The notes under the pieces: model-generated
What the model was told of the DNA's origin: nothing
What the model saw: only the letters and a program-made list of their open reading frames with translations
Database searches by the model: none
Position numbers and translations under genes: made by a program
Assembly: GCA_002478945.1 (NCBI GenBank)
Contig: DLKM01000010.1
Span: 1 to 64,000, forward strand
Length of the DNA: 64,000 nucleotides
Direction of reading: 5' to 3'
From: Christensenella sp. UBA7588
Lineage (GTDB): Bacteria > Bacillota > Clostridia > Christensenellales > CAG-917
Part shown: positions 1-8,214 of the stretch, piece by piece
How the letters are laid out: each line of letters opens with the position of its first letter
Position numbering within the stretch: the stretch's first letter is position 1

Positions 1-243
1 GTTCTCGTCTGCGGTGGCAACTTTGTTGCGTCCGTAACCCGTACCTACGAGGTACGTGAGGTTTTTAACGTCGCCCTTGAGTTCGGGAACGGCGTTGACG
101 ACTTCCGTCATAGCCGCTTCCGCAGAGAGTGCCGCGTTGATTTTGCTCTTGATGGTGGTGTCCGCAACCATCTTTCCGTTTTCATCTAATATAACTGCTT
201 TGGTGTAGGTTGAACCTACGTCGCATCCGCCAAAATATTTCAT
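1..243 (-). CDS. 2-hydroxyacyl-CoA dehydratase activator, BadF/BadG/HgdC ATPase family (C-terminus cut off)
   Basis: Only the first 81 residues are in the window; the gene runs off the left edge. The N-terminus MKYFGGCDVGSTYTKAVI is the phosphate-1 signature (D-x-G-S-T-x-T-K) of the ASKHA ATPase fold used by HgdC-type activators, and the stretch LVGTGYGRN near residue 70 is also typical. Such activators are [4Fe-4S] homodimers that use ATP to push one electron into the dehydratase. The ATG has a clear ribosome site (AAAGGAG) and follows the upstream dehydratase subunit by 14 bases, so it is the last visible gene of that operon. The Fe-S cysteines would lie beyond the edge. Confidence 0.9.
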   Translation of the reverse strand, partial: MKYFGGCDVGSTYTKAVILDENGKMVADTTIKSKINAALSAEAAMTEVVNAVPELKGDVKNLTYLVGTGYGRNKVATADEN

Positions 244-257
244 ACTGTTTTCTCCTT

Positions 258-1811
258 TTACCAACGGTTGGTATCGTCGAAATCGACGATGGTCGGGTCG
301 AGAGGTTCTTCTCTCAACACGGTTTTCATATAACGGTTGACGTCGTTACGCATATCTTTTCTCGACGCTTTCGTGGGATTCATCAACGCGTGGTAGACCC
401 AAACGATGTGGATACCGCGTTTTCTGCCTTCTTCCTCGATAAGTCCGTGATAACCTGCCATAGACTTGCATCCGATATGCTCGTACATAATGACCATATC
501 CGCATTGAATTCTTCGCAATATTGCCAAAGTTGTTCAACGCCCACTTCGTAACCGCCGTTCGAGTGGTTGCGCATAATCATATTCATATTGTATTCGCCG
601 AGGTCAAGCATAGCTTGTTCGTGGTCCTCGTAGTTGATGGGCTTTGTGAGCGTAAACGAAAGCATATCGCAAAGCGTAACGATACCCCAGCAGTTTGCAA
701 GCCATTGGTTGAATGCGGTGTAGTATTGAGCGTGTACGCCCCATACGATAGCGCGGTGACGAATTTCTTTTGCCGCCAAGGTCTTTTTCTCGTAGCCTTT
801 CTTTGCGAGGTCGGTGATTTCTTGGTCGAGCTTGAGGAAGGACGCGTCACGTCCGGATATAACCATATACTCTGCGTCGCGGTAAAGCATAATGTTGTTT
901 CCGCAGATTTGAGGATAGGGCGTTTTGTTCATTTCGAGCCAAGTGTCGAACAAAGCGTTTTGAGCGTTGTAAGTCTTGCAGTTCTTTGCAAAAGCGTCCC
1001 AGTCCCATTTTTCGCCCGTGTGTTCTTCGATAAACTTGATTGCCGCAACCACTTGGTCACGAGAATAAGGAAGAACGGACTCTTGTTGGTGGCGCATAGG
1101 CGCAGCCATCGTGAAAGAGGGGAGGTCGTCGTGGCGGTCTTCGATTTGGTTGCCCATCAAAGAACCGTCGCAAGTGGTATTGCAGTGAATTGCGCAAACG
1201 CCGCAAATGGGGAAGTCCTCGTCGATAGCGCAACCGAGTTCCGCGCAGGGCATCGGGCATACGTCGGAAGGAATCTGAAATTCTTCGGAAACTTCGATGT
1301 AGTGCAGAACGCCGTCCTGAGCGATTGTTGAACCCGTGTAGATTGCAGGCACTTCTTTGGACAGGAATTTGAGGTTGGGGAAGCCCATTGCGACGACCAT
1401 CATACCGTTTTCGTCCATAATGACGACTTTCTTGTTGAGTTCGTCGTATTTGCCGTTTTTGTTGCCGATACGCTTGTCGCACTTAAAGAGGGTGTCCATA
1501 GTTTGCGTAAGGTGTCCGACGATGCTGTCGTATTGCTTGTGACCTATGCGCAGTTGTTCTCCTCTTACGCCTTCGAGGTGTCTGTCGATATAGTCGAAAG
1601 CCGCCATATAGTTGCCAAACCATCTATAAGTGAAAAGTGCCTTGATTGTGGTGGGTTTCATTATGAATTTGCCCATTACAAGCAAGTTTTTGAGCCAACG
1701 ACCGAAGTCGTACATCGTATCTTTGAAACCGCGCCATTCTCTACGGGTGGCTGTTTTTTTGCCTGCTTTATAGAATTTGCCGAGTTTTTCGGAATTAAGT
1801 TTTGCGCCCAT
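258..1811 (-). CDS. 2-hydroxyacyl-CoA dehydratase subunit, HgdA-like
   Basis: About 517 residues of the 2-hydroxyglutaryl-CoA dehydratase / benzoyl-CoA reductase family. The protein is cysteine-rich in the middle (residues about 195-225, with PMPCAELGC and GVCAIHC) and near the C-terminus (YEHIGCKSM), as expected for a subunit holding a [4Fe-4S] cluster. With the adjacent HgdB-like subunit it should form the heterodimer that removes water from an (R)-2-hydroxyacyl-CoA after ATP-driven reduction by the activator. The substrate cannot be read from sequence. The ATG at 1811 lies two bases after the stop of the previous gene; a TTG at 1817 overlapping that stop is an alternative start. At 517 aa it is a little longer than the classical alpha subunit. 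Confidence 0.82.
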   Translation of the reverse strand: MGAKLNSEKLGKFYKAGKKTATRREWRGFKDTMYDFGRWLKNLLVMGKFIMKPTTIKALFTYRWFGNYMAAFDYIDRHLEGVRGEQLRIGHKQYDSIVGHLTQTMDTLFKCDKRIGNKNGKYDELNKKVVIMDENGMMVVAMGFPNLKFLSKEVPAIYTGSTIAQDGVLHYIEVSEEFQIPSDVCPMPCAELGCAIDEDFPICGVCAIHCNTTCDGSLMGNQIEDRHDDLPSFTMAAPMRHQQESVLPYSRDQVVAAIKFIEEHTGEKWDWDAFAKNCKTYNAQNALFDTWLEMNKTPYPQICGNNIMLYRDAEYMVISGRDASFLKLDQEITDLAKKGYEKKTLAAKEIRHRAIVWGVHAQYYTAFNQWLANCWGIVTLCDMLSFTLTKPINYEDHEQAMLDLGEYNMNMIMRNHSNGGYEVGVEQLWQYCEEFNADMVIMYEHIGCKSMAGYHGLIEEEGRKRGIHIVWVYHALMNPTKASRKDMRNDVNRYMKTVLREEPLDPTIVDFDDTNRW

Positions 1812-1813
1812 AG

Positions 1814-3010
1814 TCAATGCTCTCCTTTTTCAGTCTGGATTTTCTTGATTTCCATTGCTTCGACGAACGCTTGGATTCTCGTACGGAGTTGTCCCGATTG
1901 TCCCGCATTGTACGGACGGTCGATGGAAAGAACCTGATAGCCGTATTCGTTTTGCAAAACGGCGTGCATAAAGGGTCTGCCGTATCCCCAGTAGTCGCAG
2001 AATTTGATTTGTTCGATGATGATGCCGTCGGCGTGATATTCTCTTGCGATTCTATCGACGTATCCGTGACGCTCGTTTACCTTTTCGGTATTGAGGAAAC
2101 GGGGGCATTGTCCCGATTGCATATAGTATCTGCACACTTGAGTGAGCGCGTCCTCTTTGTCGTTGAGAATGATTTCTTGTCTGCCGGGCAACGAACCGAA
2201 GCAGTATCTGTCGGCAACCACCACAAGTCCCGTATCTTCCGCGAGTTTGATGAAGCTCGGGTCGTCGATTTCGCTACCGACCATTGCAACGCGAGCGCGA
2301 TAAGTGCCGATAGGGTCGGGAACTCTCGTTTTGAGTTCTTCTGCGGTTTCTTCGAGTTTTTCTATGAGCAAATCTTTGGGGCAGCAGTATGTCGCAAGGC
2401 AGAAAATCGCAAATTCGTAACCCGTGATTCTGGGTTGAGCGTCTTTTCTGTATTCGCCGATTTCCGTAATGAGTCGGGAGATTTTGTTTTGCTCCTCGAC
2501 GGCTTTGCGGATAGCGGCGTCGCTTACGTCGATGCCGAGATGCTCGTGAAGCGGTTTGAGGCAATGTTCTTGCATTTGCAGAACGTAGTGCTTGAGCGTT
2601 ACTTCGTCGCTTTTCATAGGTACGTCGCAGTAGGACGCGAAGAAGCCTTCGTGCGGACAGCAACCGAGATGCTCGATGTTTTCTGCAAGGCGATTCATCA
2701 TTGCGCACGCTTCGGGAGCAATCAATCCGTCAAGGAAAGAGAATCCGCCTTCCAGAGCGCGTTCCAAAATGGCGCGGCACGCTTCGCAGAAAATCGGGCT
2801 GAGATAGTAGTTGCCCATTTCCGTGCTGGTTGTTCTCGGCGCGCGAAGTCTGACGGAAAAAATTCCCGGCAAGTTGAGCAACGGCTCGGGAATCTGATAG
2901 CAAACGTGTCCGATTGCCTTTCTTCCCGCCTCTTGCGCCTGTTGGATGAGTTCGTTGTTGGAGTTTTCCAACAAGTTCTCAAAGTAGATGAGGTGTTTTA
3001 AGTCTCTCAC
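1814..3010 (-). CDS. 2-hydroxyacyl-CoA dehydratase subunit, HgdB-like
   Basis: 398 residues starting at a GTG preceded by AGGAG at seven bases (VRDLKHLIYFENLL). The reading frame continues upstream, but those codons run into the end of the ATPase gene and have no ribosome site. Family landmarks are CYQIPEPLL, PIFCEACRAI, the GCCPHEGFFASYC segment, DRYCFGSLPG and the C-terminal QIKFCDYWGYGRP, where cysteines bind the Fe-S cluster. It probably forms the heterodimeric dehydratase core with the next gene, only a few bases away. The family also contains benzoyl-CoA reductases and double-cubane reductases, so dehydration is the default reading, not proven. Confidence 0.82.
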   Translation of the reverse strand: MRDLKHLIYFENLLENSNNELIQQAQEAGRKAIGHVCYQIPEPLLNLPGIFSVRLRAPRTTSTEMGNYYLSPIFCEACRAILERALEGGFSFLDGLIAPEACAMMNRLAENIEHLGCCPHEGFFASYCDVPMKSDEVTLKHYVLQMQEHCLKPLHEHLGIDVSDAAIRKAVEEQNKISRLITEIGEYRKDAQPRITGYEFAIFCLATYCCPKDLLIEKLEETAEELKTRVPDPIGTYRARVAMVGSEIDDPSFIKLAEDTGLVVVADRYCFGSLPGRQEIILNDKEDALTQVCRYYMQSGQCPRFLNTEKVNERHGYVDRIAREYHADGIIIEQIKFCDYWGYGRPFMHAVLQNEYGYQVLSIDRPYNAGQSGQLRTRIQAFVEAMEIKKIQTEKGEH

Positions 3011-3020
3011 AATGTATCTC

Positions 3021-3782
3021 CTATAAAATATGTATTTCTTGCAAAGCCTCTTTCGCGCCGACGCAGATAGGAGAGTCGTCGGGGAGGAGGAATACGTTTT
3101 CGCCCATAACGTCGCAACGCGCCAAAGCGGTGTCCGACGGGATATAGGCAAGCGTTTTTATGTCGTCCACAACGGGCTTTTTTGCCATTGCCTCTTGGGA
3201 CAACCTGTTTTGAATGACGCCGATTTCGTCATACATAACGAGTTCGGATGCAACTTTTGCGATGGTTTTTACCACGTCGCGTCCTTTTTTGGACTGGTCT
3301 GTCACGAGCAACAAATGCGTGACTTTTTCCATAACTCTGCGATTGATTTGCTCTATGCCCGCTTCTCCGTCTATCACGACGAAATCGTAATGTTTGGCAA
3401 TAAGCGCAATCACGTCTTTGAGATACGTGTTGATTTTGCAATAGCAACCCGCGCTTTCCGGACGTCCGATTGCGATAAACGAAAAACCGTTTGAGTCGCA
3501 AATCGCTTCTTCTATGGAATATTCCGCATTTCCGAGAATTTCAATGGGGGCGATTTTGCCGTTTTGCGTCTGTTCGACGTTTTCTTTGCGTACGTCGTCA
3601 ATCGTCTTTTTCGGTTCTATGCCGAGCGCGGTGGACAAACCTATCGCAGGGTCTGCGTCTATTGCGAGTATTTTTTTATCGGGAAAATTTTGAACGAGAA
3701 GTTTTACGATTACGGCAGAAAGAGAGGTCTTTCCGACTCCTCCTTTCCCTGCAACGGCAATGATGTTTGTGCGTCCGTCCAT
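3021..3782 (-). CDS. CooC/MinD-like P-loop ATPase
   Basis: 253 residues from the ATG at 3782, which has GGAG eight bases upstream. A deviant Walker A motif KGGVGKT at residues 13-19 with the signature lysine, AIDADPAIG (the DxD typical of CooC-like proteins) and FVVIDGEAGIEQ (Walker B-like) place it in the SIMIBI class near CooC, the ATPase needed for nickel insertion into CO dehydrogenase. It ends ten bases before the HgdB-like gene and appears to be the first gene of the dehydratase operon. A role in cluster maturation or electron delivery to the dehydratase is inferred from position only. Confidence 0.85.
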   Translation of the reverse strand: MDGRTNIIAVAGKGGVGKTSLSAVIVKLLVQNFPDKKILAIDADPAIGLSTALGIEPKKTIDDVRKENVEQTQNGKIAPIEILGNAEYSIEEAICDSNGFSFIAIGRPESAGCYCKINTYLKDVIALIAKHYDFVVIDGEAGIEQINRRVMEKVTHLLLVTDQSKKGRDVVKTIAKVASELVMYDEIGVIQNRLSQEAMAKKPVVDDIKTLAYIPSDTALARCDVMGENVFLLPDDSPICVGAKEALQEIHIL

Positions 3783-3883
3783 ATTGCAAACTCCGAAAGT
3801 ACTGCGCCGACAAGCCGACGGCGTGAAAGATATATGTTTAATGTCGCGTACATATAGGCGTATGCGCGCGTGTAGCAAAACTC

Positions 3884-3912
3884 ATTCTAACAATTTGATT
3901 TTGAAAAATCAA
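3884..3912 (-). promoter_or_regulatory. Promoter of the dehydratase operon with overlapping inverted repeat
   Basis: On the minus strand TTGATT (3912-3907), a 17-base spacer and TAGAAT (3889-3884) form a good sigma-A promoter about 100 bases before the ATPase gene. The -35 box lies in an inverted repeat with 8-base arms TTGATTTT / AAAATCAA at 3895-3912 and a two-base centre, a possible repressor site. Confidence 0.55.
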
Positions 3913-3985
3913 TGTTTTTTGCAATAATTTGTCGAAAAACGGACTGTAAAAAACAAGCAATCATACATTTGTCCTATAACTGCGG

Positions 3986-4021
3986 AAAAGAGGCGGTTTT
4001 TCAATAAAAACAGCCTCTTTT
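3986..4021 (-). terminator. Hairpin terminator after the collagen-like gene
   Basis: A perfect 9-base stem AAAAGAGGC (3986-3994) / GCCTCTTTT (4013-4021), with A/T-rich flanks of the loop able to pair further. It lies about 55 bases beyond the stop of the collagen-like gene. The T tract is short. Confidence 0.6.
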
Positions 4022-4074
4022 CGCTTAGGTTATTGCGTGTCAATCGGGCTTGCAAGCCTTTGCTTGCGTTTGCG

Positions 4075-4719
4075 TCACACGATTCTCATAGCCGTGATGT
4101 TTGCGCCCGTGAGGTTTACGCTTTCGCCCGAAGTATTGTAGATTGAAAGCGTCGTTCCGTCCGCAGTGGCATTATAAAGTATGGTCTTTGACAGGTTTGC
4201 CGAATTTGTCGCAGACGCGTTTGCGGATATAATCTCGGTGGAGATTGCCGCGCCGTTTGCGTAAAGTTGCACGGAGAGATTGCCGTCGGTGGTTCTCGTT
4301 CCCGTTGCGCCGTAGGTTATAAGATAAGTGCCTGTGGGCAAGACTACGGCGTTGTCGGTAAGTGCCATCGTGGTCGTCGGCGTGGTGGTCGAGTTTGCAA
4401 GCGGAATAATTGCAGCCGACGCAACCGTTTGCGTTCCGCCGTAAGCGTACAGAGCGTCTTGCAACGCGCTTGTGCCGGCTTCTCCTTGCGGTCCTTGCGG
4501 ACCCGTTGCGCCTGTCGCTCCCGTTGCTCCGGTTGCGCCCGTCGCGCCTTGAGGCCCTTGTATGCCTTGCGCTCCCTGCGGTCCCATCGGACCCATAGGA
4601 CCGACGGGACCTTGCGGACCTATAGGGCCTCTGATATATTCGATTGTGTTTGCGCCCGAGCAACCGCACGGACGAGGATTATTGTTGCAACACGAGTTGC
4701 CAAACCAGTTGAAAAGCAT
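4075..4719 (-). CDS. Collagen-like (Gly-X-Y) protein, BclA/exosporium type
   Basis: 214 residues. A short Cys/Asn-rich head (residues 8-20, CCNNNPRPCGCSG) is followed by 17 uninterrupted Gly-X-Y triplets (residues 31-81: GPI, GPQ, GPM, GAQ, five GAT in a row, GEA). The C-terminal domain of about 130 residues is rich in Thr, Ala and Ser (ending TGANITAMRIV) and resembles the trimerising jelly-roll head of BclA-type glycoproteins. There is no signal peptide, as is usual for exosporium proteins loaded from the mother cell; the cysteine-rich head could cross-link or anchor it. The ATG has a strong AGGAGG site. It is monocistronic and divergent from the next gene. Confidence 0.88.
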   Translation of the reverse strand: MLFNWFGNSCCNNNPRPCGCSGANTIEYIRGPIGPQGPVGPMGPMGPQGAQGIQGPQGATGATGATGATGATGPQGPQGEAGTSALQDALYAYGGTQTVASAAIIPLANSTTTPTTTMALTDNAVVLPTGTYLITYGATGTRTTDGNLSVQLYANGAAISTEIISANASATNSANLSKTILYNATADGTTLSIYNTSGESVNLTGANITAMRIV

Positions 4720-4790
4720 AATTCGATACCTCCTTTTTATGTACCGTTTTATTTAGCGGAGGAATTTGCGCCGCACGATTCAAGTATTTG

Positions 4791-4819
4791 TTGAAAAGTG
4801 CGCGCTTTTGGTATAAAAT
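4791..4819 (+). promoter_or_regulatory. Candidate promoter for the HAAS-like membrane protein
   Basis: TTGAAA (4791-4796), 17 bases, then TAAAAT (4814-4819). It would leave an untranslated leader of about 125 bases. The region between the divergent genes (4720-4952) is otherwise without recognisable features. Confidence 0.35.
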
Positions 4820-4952
4820 ATAAAAGAACTACGATGCTCGATGCTTTTACATCCTATGCGCGAAAAATTTTTTGCGTGATTGCGTAACCAAATGTCACAC
4901 CGTTCGTATATTAGGTGTAAATCACGACACGAAAGTGTAAGAGGAAAACAAA

Positions 4953-5819
4953 ATGAAAGAGAAATTCAAACAGTTACTTGAGGAACATTTCAGAAAAATA
5001 GCACCCACGAAAGCGGCTATGGAATACCGCAAAGCATTGCTCCGTCAGCTTCTCGACAGAGAGCAGGAGTTGCGCATAAAAGGCGTCTCCGACGACGAGC
5101 TTATTTACGATATGGCTGTGTCCGAACTGGGAGACATCGACCTTACGCTCCAAAATTTCGAAAGCAGACAAATCAAGAGCGGAGAGGTTAAGCGCAAAGT
5201 GAGCGTCGCAAGCATTTGCTCCGTTGCGGTCGTTCTGCTTTTGACGGTGGTGTATCTCGTCGTAGGCGCGGTTACGAAAGTGTGGTCTCCGACGTGGCTT
5301 ATTATGGTAGGCGGAATTTTCGCGGGTATCGGCGTTATTCTCGTTTATTTGTCCGTAAAGACGGCGCAAAAACGCAAATACGTTTTCACAAGACTGTGCA
5401 TCGCGGTATGCGAGGTGTTGTTGACGGTGTTCGTATTTTTGGTTCTTCAACTCGTGTTCAAAGTCAACGGCTCGTGGCTTGCTTTCCTTGCGATGCCCGT
5501 CGTCGTTCTCGGCTCGGATACGGCAATCGCTTTTGCTACCAACAGCAAGGTAAAATGGTTTGAACTTCCCGTGTTCGTCGAGGTGTTCGGCGTGATGCTT
5601 TACGTCATATTGGGTATCACTCTCGACGTAATACTCGGTATCGGAAGCATTTGGCATCCGGGCTGGTTGCTTTGCCTTGCGGGCGTCGTTTGCGCGCTTG
5701 TGCAAGTCATCGTCGTAGTCGTCAAGAAAGCAAAGAAAAACAACGCCAAAGAGAAGGCGCAACTTGCCGATAAAAACGAAAAACAAAACGAAGCATATTG
5801 GACTGAATGGGACGATTAA
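4953..5819 (+). CDS. Integral membrane protein with HAAS-like N-terminal domain
   Basis: 288 residues. Residues 1-65 form a soluble helical region (LLEEHFRKIAPTKAAMEYRKALLRQLLDREQELRIKGVSDDELIYDMAVSELGD) that looks like the HAAS/permease-prefix domain, often found in membrane proteins controlled by PadR regulators. About six hydrophobic segments follow from residue 68 to 255, then a Lys/Glu-rich cytosolic tail ending WTEWDD. A good AGAGGA site precedes the ATG. It is followed at 51 bases by an acyltransferase-like gene in the same direction. No PadR gene is adjacent, and no function can be assigned. Confidence 0.75.
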   Translation: MKEKFKQLLEEHFRKIAPTKAAMEYRKALLRQLLDREQELRIKGVSDDELIYDMAVSELGDIDLTLQNFESRQIKSGEVKRKVSVASICSVAVVLLLTVVYLVVGAVTKVWSPTWLIMVGGIFAGIGVILVYLSVKTAQKRKYVFTRLCIAVCEVLLTVFVFLVLQLVFKVNGSWLAFLAMPVVVLGSDTAIAFATNSKVKWFELPVFVEVFGVMLYVILGITLDVILGIGSIWHPGWLLCLAGVVCALVQVIVVVVKKAKKNNAKEKAQLADKNEKQNEAYWTEWDD

Positions 5820-5870
5820 CGTATCGTTTTGACGATATAAACATCGTTTTATGCAAATAGAGGAATTGTT

Positions 5871-7160
5871 ATGGCAAATACGATAAAGGCTGAAATGTGG
5901 GATAGAATGCAGTTTCTTTTCCGCAATTATTACGACAGAATGGTACACGCGAAATTCTCGTACAAGGGAAGTTTCGATATGGTCGCACTCAAAAACGCCG
6001 TGCTGTATATGGTCGAAAAAGCACCCGTGCTTCACTCGTCTTTCAACACTACGGTTGTAGAGCCGTACTGGAAAGAAGAAAAGTATACGATTGACGATAT
6101 AGTGTCTTATGAAAAAGTCGAGGACGCGGACGTCGTTGCGGACAAGTGGCTTTGCGAAGTTATACCTTACGACAACAACGTACAAGTCAAAATCGCAATT
6201 TTCGAGGACGACAAACAAAGCGTGTTCTGCTGGCGTAACAACCATATGTGTATGGACGGCGGAGACCTTAAATACTGCCTTGCGACGCTTTGCGCCAACT
6301 ACAACGCGCTCAAACGCAAAGATTATGCGGCGTTGAGTATGAAAACGGGTTCTCGTGCGTACGAGCAAGTGTATTCGATGCTCGAGGGCGACGATTTGAA
6401 GCACGCGAAAGGACTTTACAAAAACATCAGCAAGGCTCAGGACAAAGTGCCGTTCCCGTGGTCGGAAAGCGTACCCGAGGACGTAAACCGCATTATCAAA
6501 CGAGAAATCTTTGAGGACGATTTTGCCAAGATGAGAGTGGTTGCGAAAAAGATGGGCATTACCGTCAACGACGCCATTATGGCTCTCGTGTTCCGCTCGC
6601 TTTACGAGCTTTGCGGACTTAAAGACGACGACAGCCTCACGGTATCGTGCGCAATCGACCTCCGCAAACATATAGTCGAGGGCGGTTTGCAAGGCGGCCT
6701 TACCAACCACACGGCGTGGATGGCAATCCGCACTCTTTGCAAGGGCGAAACGATGCAGGACACCGTCGTCAACATCATTCGTTCCACCAAAGGCTACAAG
6801 CGCGACAAGTTTATGGGGCTTTATTCCTTGCCGCTTCTCAAACTTGCGTACACCATTTTCCCGCAAGACATCGCGGAGTTTGCAATCAAAGCAGGTTATG
6901 ACAATCCGCTTATCGCAGTCAGCAATATGGGCTTGCTCGACGACAAGAAGTTGACGTTCGAGGGTATGCAAATGGTAGACGGCTTCATTTCGGGCGCGGT
7001 CAAATACAAACCCTTCTTCCTTATGTCCGTCACGACGATACTGGGTAGGGTTACGCTCTCAACGGCAATCAGAGGCAACGAAAAAGACGTCGAAATCGCA
7101 AATCGTTACTTTGATTTGATAATGAAAAACCTCAAAGAATTTAACGAAATTCAACTGTAA
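5871..7160 (+). CDS. Condensation-fold acyltransferase-like protein
   Basis: 429 residues with the layout of the CoA-dependent acyltransferase / condensation-domain superfamily (NRPS C domains, PapA, alcohol acetyltransferases). The active-site motif HHxxxDG appears as NHMCMDG at residues 124-130: the second histidine and the Asp-Gly are kept, the first histidine is Asn. The C-terminal half has the expected NDAIMALVFRSL segment and a late NMG motif (ISNMGLL-like: VSNMGLL). There are no carrier-protein or adenylation domains nearby, so a stand-alone acyltransferase making an ester or lipid is more likely than an NRPS part. It may be co-transcribed with the preceding membrane protein. Substrate unknown. 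Confidence 0.7.
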   Translation: MANTIKAEMWDRMQFLFRNYYDRMVHAKFSYKGSFDMVALKNAVLYMVEKAPVLHSSFNTTVVEPYWKEEKYTIDDIVSYEKVEDADVVADKWLCEVIPYDNNVQVKIAIFEDDKQSVFCWRNNHMCMDGGDLKYCLATLCANYNALKRKDYAALSMKTGSRAYEQVYSMLEGDDLKHAKGLYKNISKAQDKVPFPWSESVPEDVNRIIKREIFEDDFAKMRVVAKKMGITVNDAIMALVFRSLYELCGLKDDDSLTVSCAIDLRKHIVEGGLQGGLTNHTAWMAIRTLCKGETMQDTVVNIIRSTKGYKRDKFMGLYSLPLLKLAYTIFPQDIAEFAIKAGYDNPLIAVSNMGLLDDKKLTFEGMQMVDGFISGAVKYKPFFLMSVTTILGRVTLSTAIRGNEKDVEIANRYFDLIMKNLKEFNEIQL

Positions 7161-7182
7161 AACGTGTGAATCGATAAAAATA

Positions 7183-7213
7183 AAAACAGGTCGCGTCGGC
7201 GGCCTGTTTTTTT
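7183..7213 (+). terminator. Bidirectional terminator between convergent genes
   Basis: A 12-base stem AAAACAGGTCGC / GCGGCCTGTTTT with one G-T pair, followed by a run of T. It sits between the acyltransferase-like gene and the convergent membrane gene at 7223. Confidence 0.85.
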
Positions 7214-7222
7214 ATGCCAAAA

Positions 7223-7963
7223 TCATATTTCTCTTTGATATGGCAAGCGCATAAGTTTTTTCGGCAACGACGGTCCGTCCAAAGCGAATAAATCCGCCGC
7301 ATTCGCAAAGAGCGGCTTGAATACGAAAAACTTGTCCAAGAGTTTTCCGAACAAGCCTATAATCGTGCCGCCGCATATTGCCGTTGCGAGCGTACCCCAG
7401 TATATTCCGCGGAACTCTTTGAACGCAATCAGCGTCATTGCCGTGCCTGTCGCAAGACAGCAAAAATCGAACACGGTTTTTACGATAGATTGTTTCAAAC
7501 GGTATCTTTCGCTCACGCCTTTTACGAAAAAGTCGTAAACCTGCGGATGCAGATAGGATTTGAAGGACAGCGCGACGGAGAAAAACGTGAGCAAATCTCC
7601 GAAAATAAACAGCAACACGCGTTGCCACGTCTGATAACTTTCGGGCGGATTGATTGCGGTGTTAAAAGCGGGAATTTTTTGCCACGCTATCAGTATTGCG
7701 CCGTACAAAAGACAGGATATAAACGAAAACAGGTATCCGACTCTGAATCGTCTTACGATAAGGCAAAAAAGAACGATTAAAACGCCTTGAACGATATATT
7801 CCGCAATTCCGAACTCGATGCCGAGCATCAGGCTCAAAAGATAAGCCGGCGCAACGAGCATCGAAAGCCCGTAGCCTGAAGTCGTAAGCATCGCGACGGA
7901 CAAAGCAAGCAGAATTATCGAAAGAAAATATGCGGTTTCGCAATGAATAGTGAGTTTTTTCAT
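7223..7963 (-). CDS. YitT/YczE-like integral membrane protein
   Basis: 246 residues from the ATG at 7963, which has an AAGGGGAAAG ribosome site; the longer upstream reading frame is not needed. About five to six membrane segments (residues 9-30, 36-58, 61-75, 79-98, 125-145, 165-215) and the pattern TSGYGLSMLVAPAYLLS, with a closing GTIIGLFGKLLDKFF, match the YczE/YyaS/YitT group of Firmicute membrane proteins, whose function is unknown. It stands alone, convergent with the acyltransferase-like gene and divergent from the esterase. Confidence 0.7.
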   Translation of the reverse strand: MKKLTIHCETAYFLSIILLALSVAMLTTSGYGLSMLVAPAYLLSLMLGIEFGIAEYIVQGVLIVLFCLIVRRFRVGYLFSFISCLLYGAILIAWQKIPAFNTAINPPESYQTWQRVLLFIFGDLLTFFSVALSFKSYLHPQVYDFFVKGVSERYRLKQSIVKTVFDFCCLATGTAMTLIAFKEFRGIYWGTLATAICGGTIIGLFGKLLDKFFVFKPLFANAADLFALDGPSLPKKLMRLPYQREI

Positions 7964-8153
7964 AACGTCTTTCCCCTTTATGCGCCTTGCAAAAAAAATA
8001 CACAATCGCAAAACGCAATCGTGTGGCGAAAAGTTGACCGATACGGTCCGGAAAAGTCCACAAAGTTTTCTATATGTTAATACCACAAGATTTGTTCCGT
8101 GTCAATATATTTTTCAAAAACGCGTTTCGTGCGCAAAATCGAGCAATTAGATA

Positions 8154-8182
8154 TTGCACAAATGTGCGATATGTGCTAATAT
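8154..8182 (+). promoter_or_regulatory. Extended -10 promoter of the esterase gene
   Basis: TTGCAC (8154-8159), 17 bases, TAATAT (8177-8182) with a TGC extension just before the -10. The segment GCACA-AA-TGTGC at 8156-8167 is a small inverted repeat overlapping the -35 and spacer and may be an operator. Confidence 0.65.
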
Positions 8183-8214
8183 TTGTTTATACAAAACAAA
8201 AGGGGTAACTACTT

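Noticed and set aside
210..1331. A 373-codon plus-strand frame opposite the HgdA-like gene.
   Set aside because: Composition is that of an antisense shadow; the minus-strand frame has clear family motifs and operon structure.
4974..6971. A 665-codon minus-strand frame across the HAAS-like and acyltransferase-like genes.
   Set aside because: It spans two real genes and their intergenic gap, has no domain, and both plus-strand genes have good starts and recognisable features.
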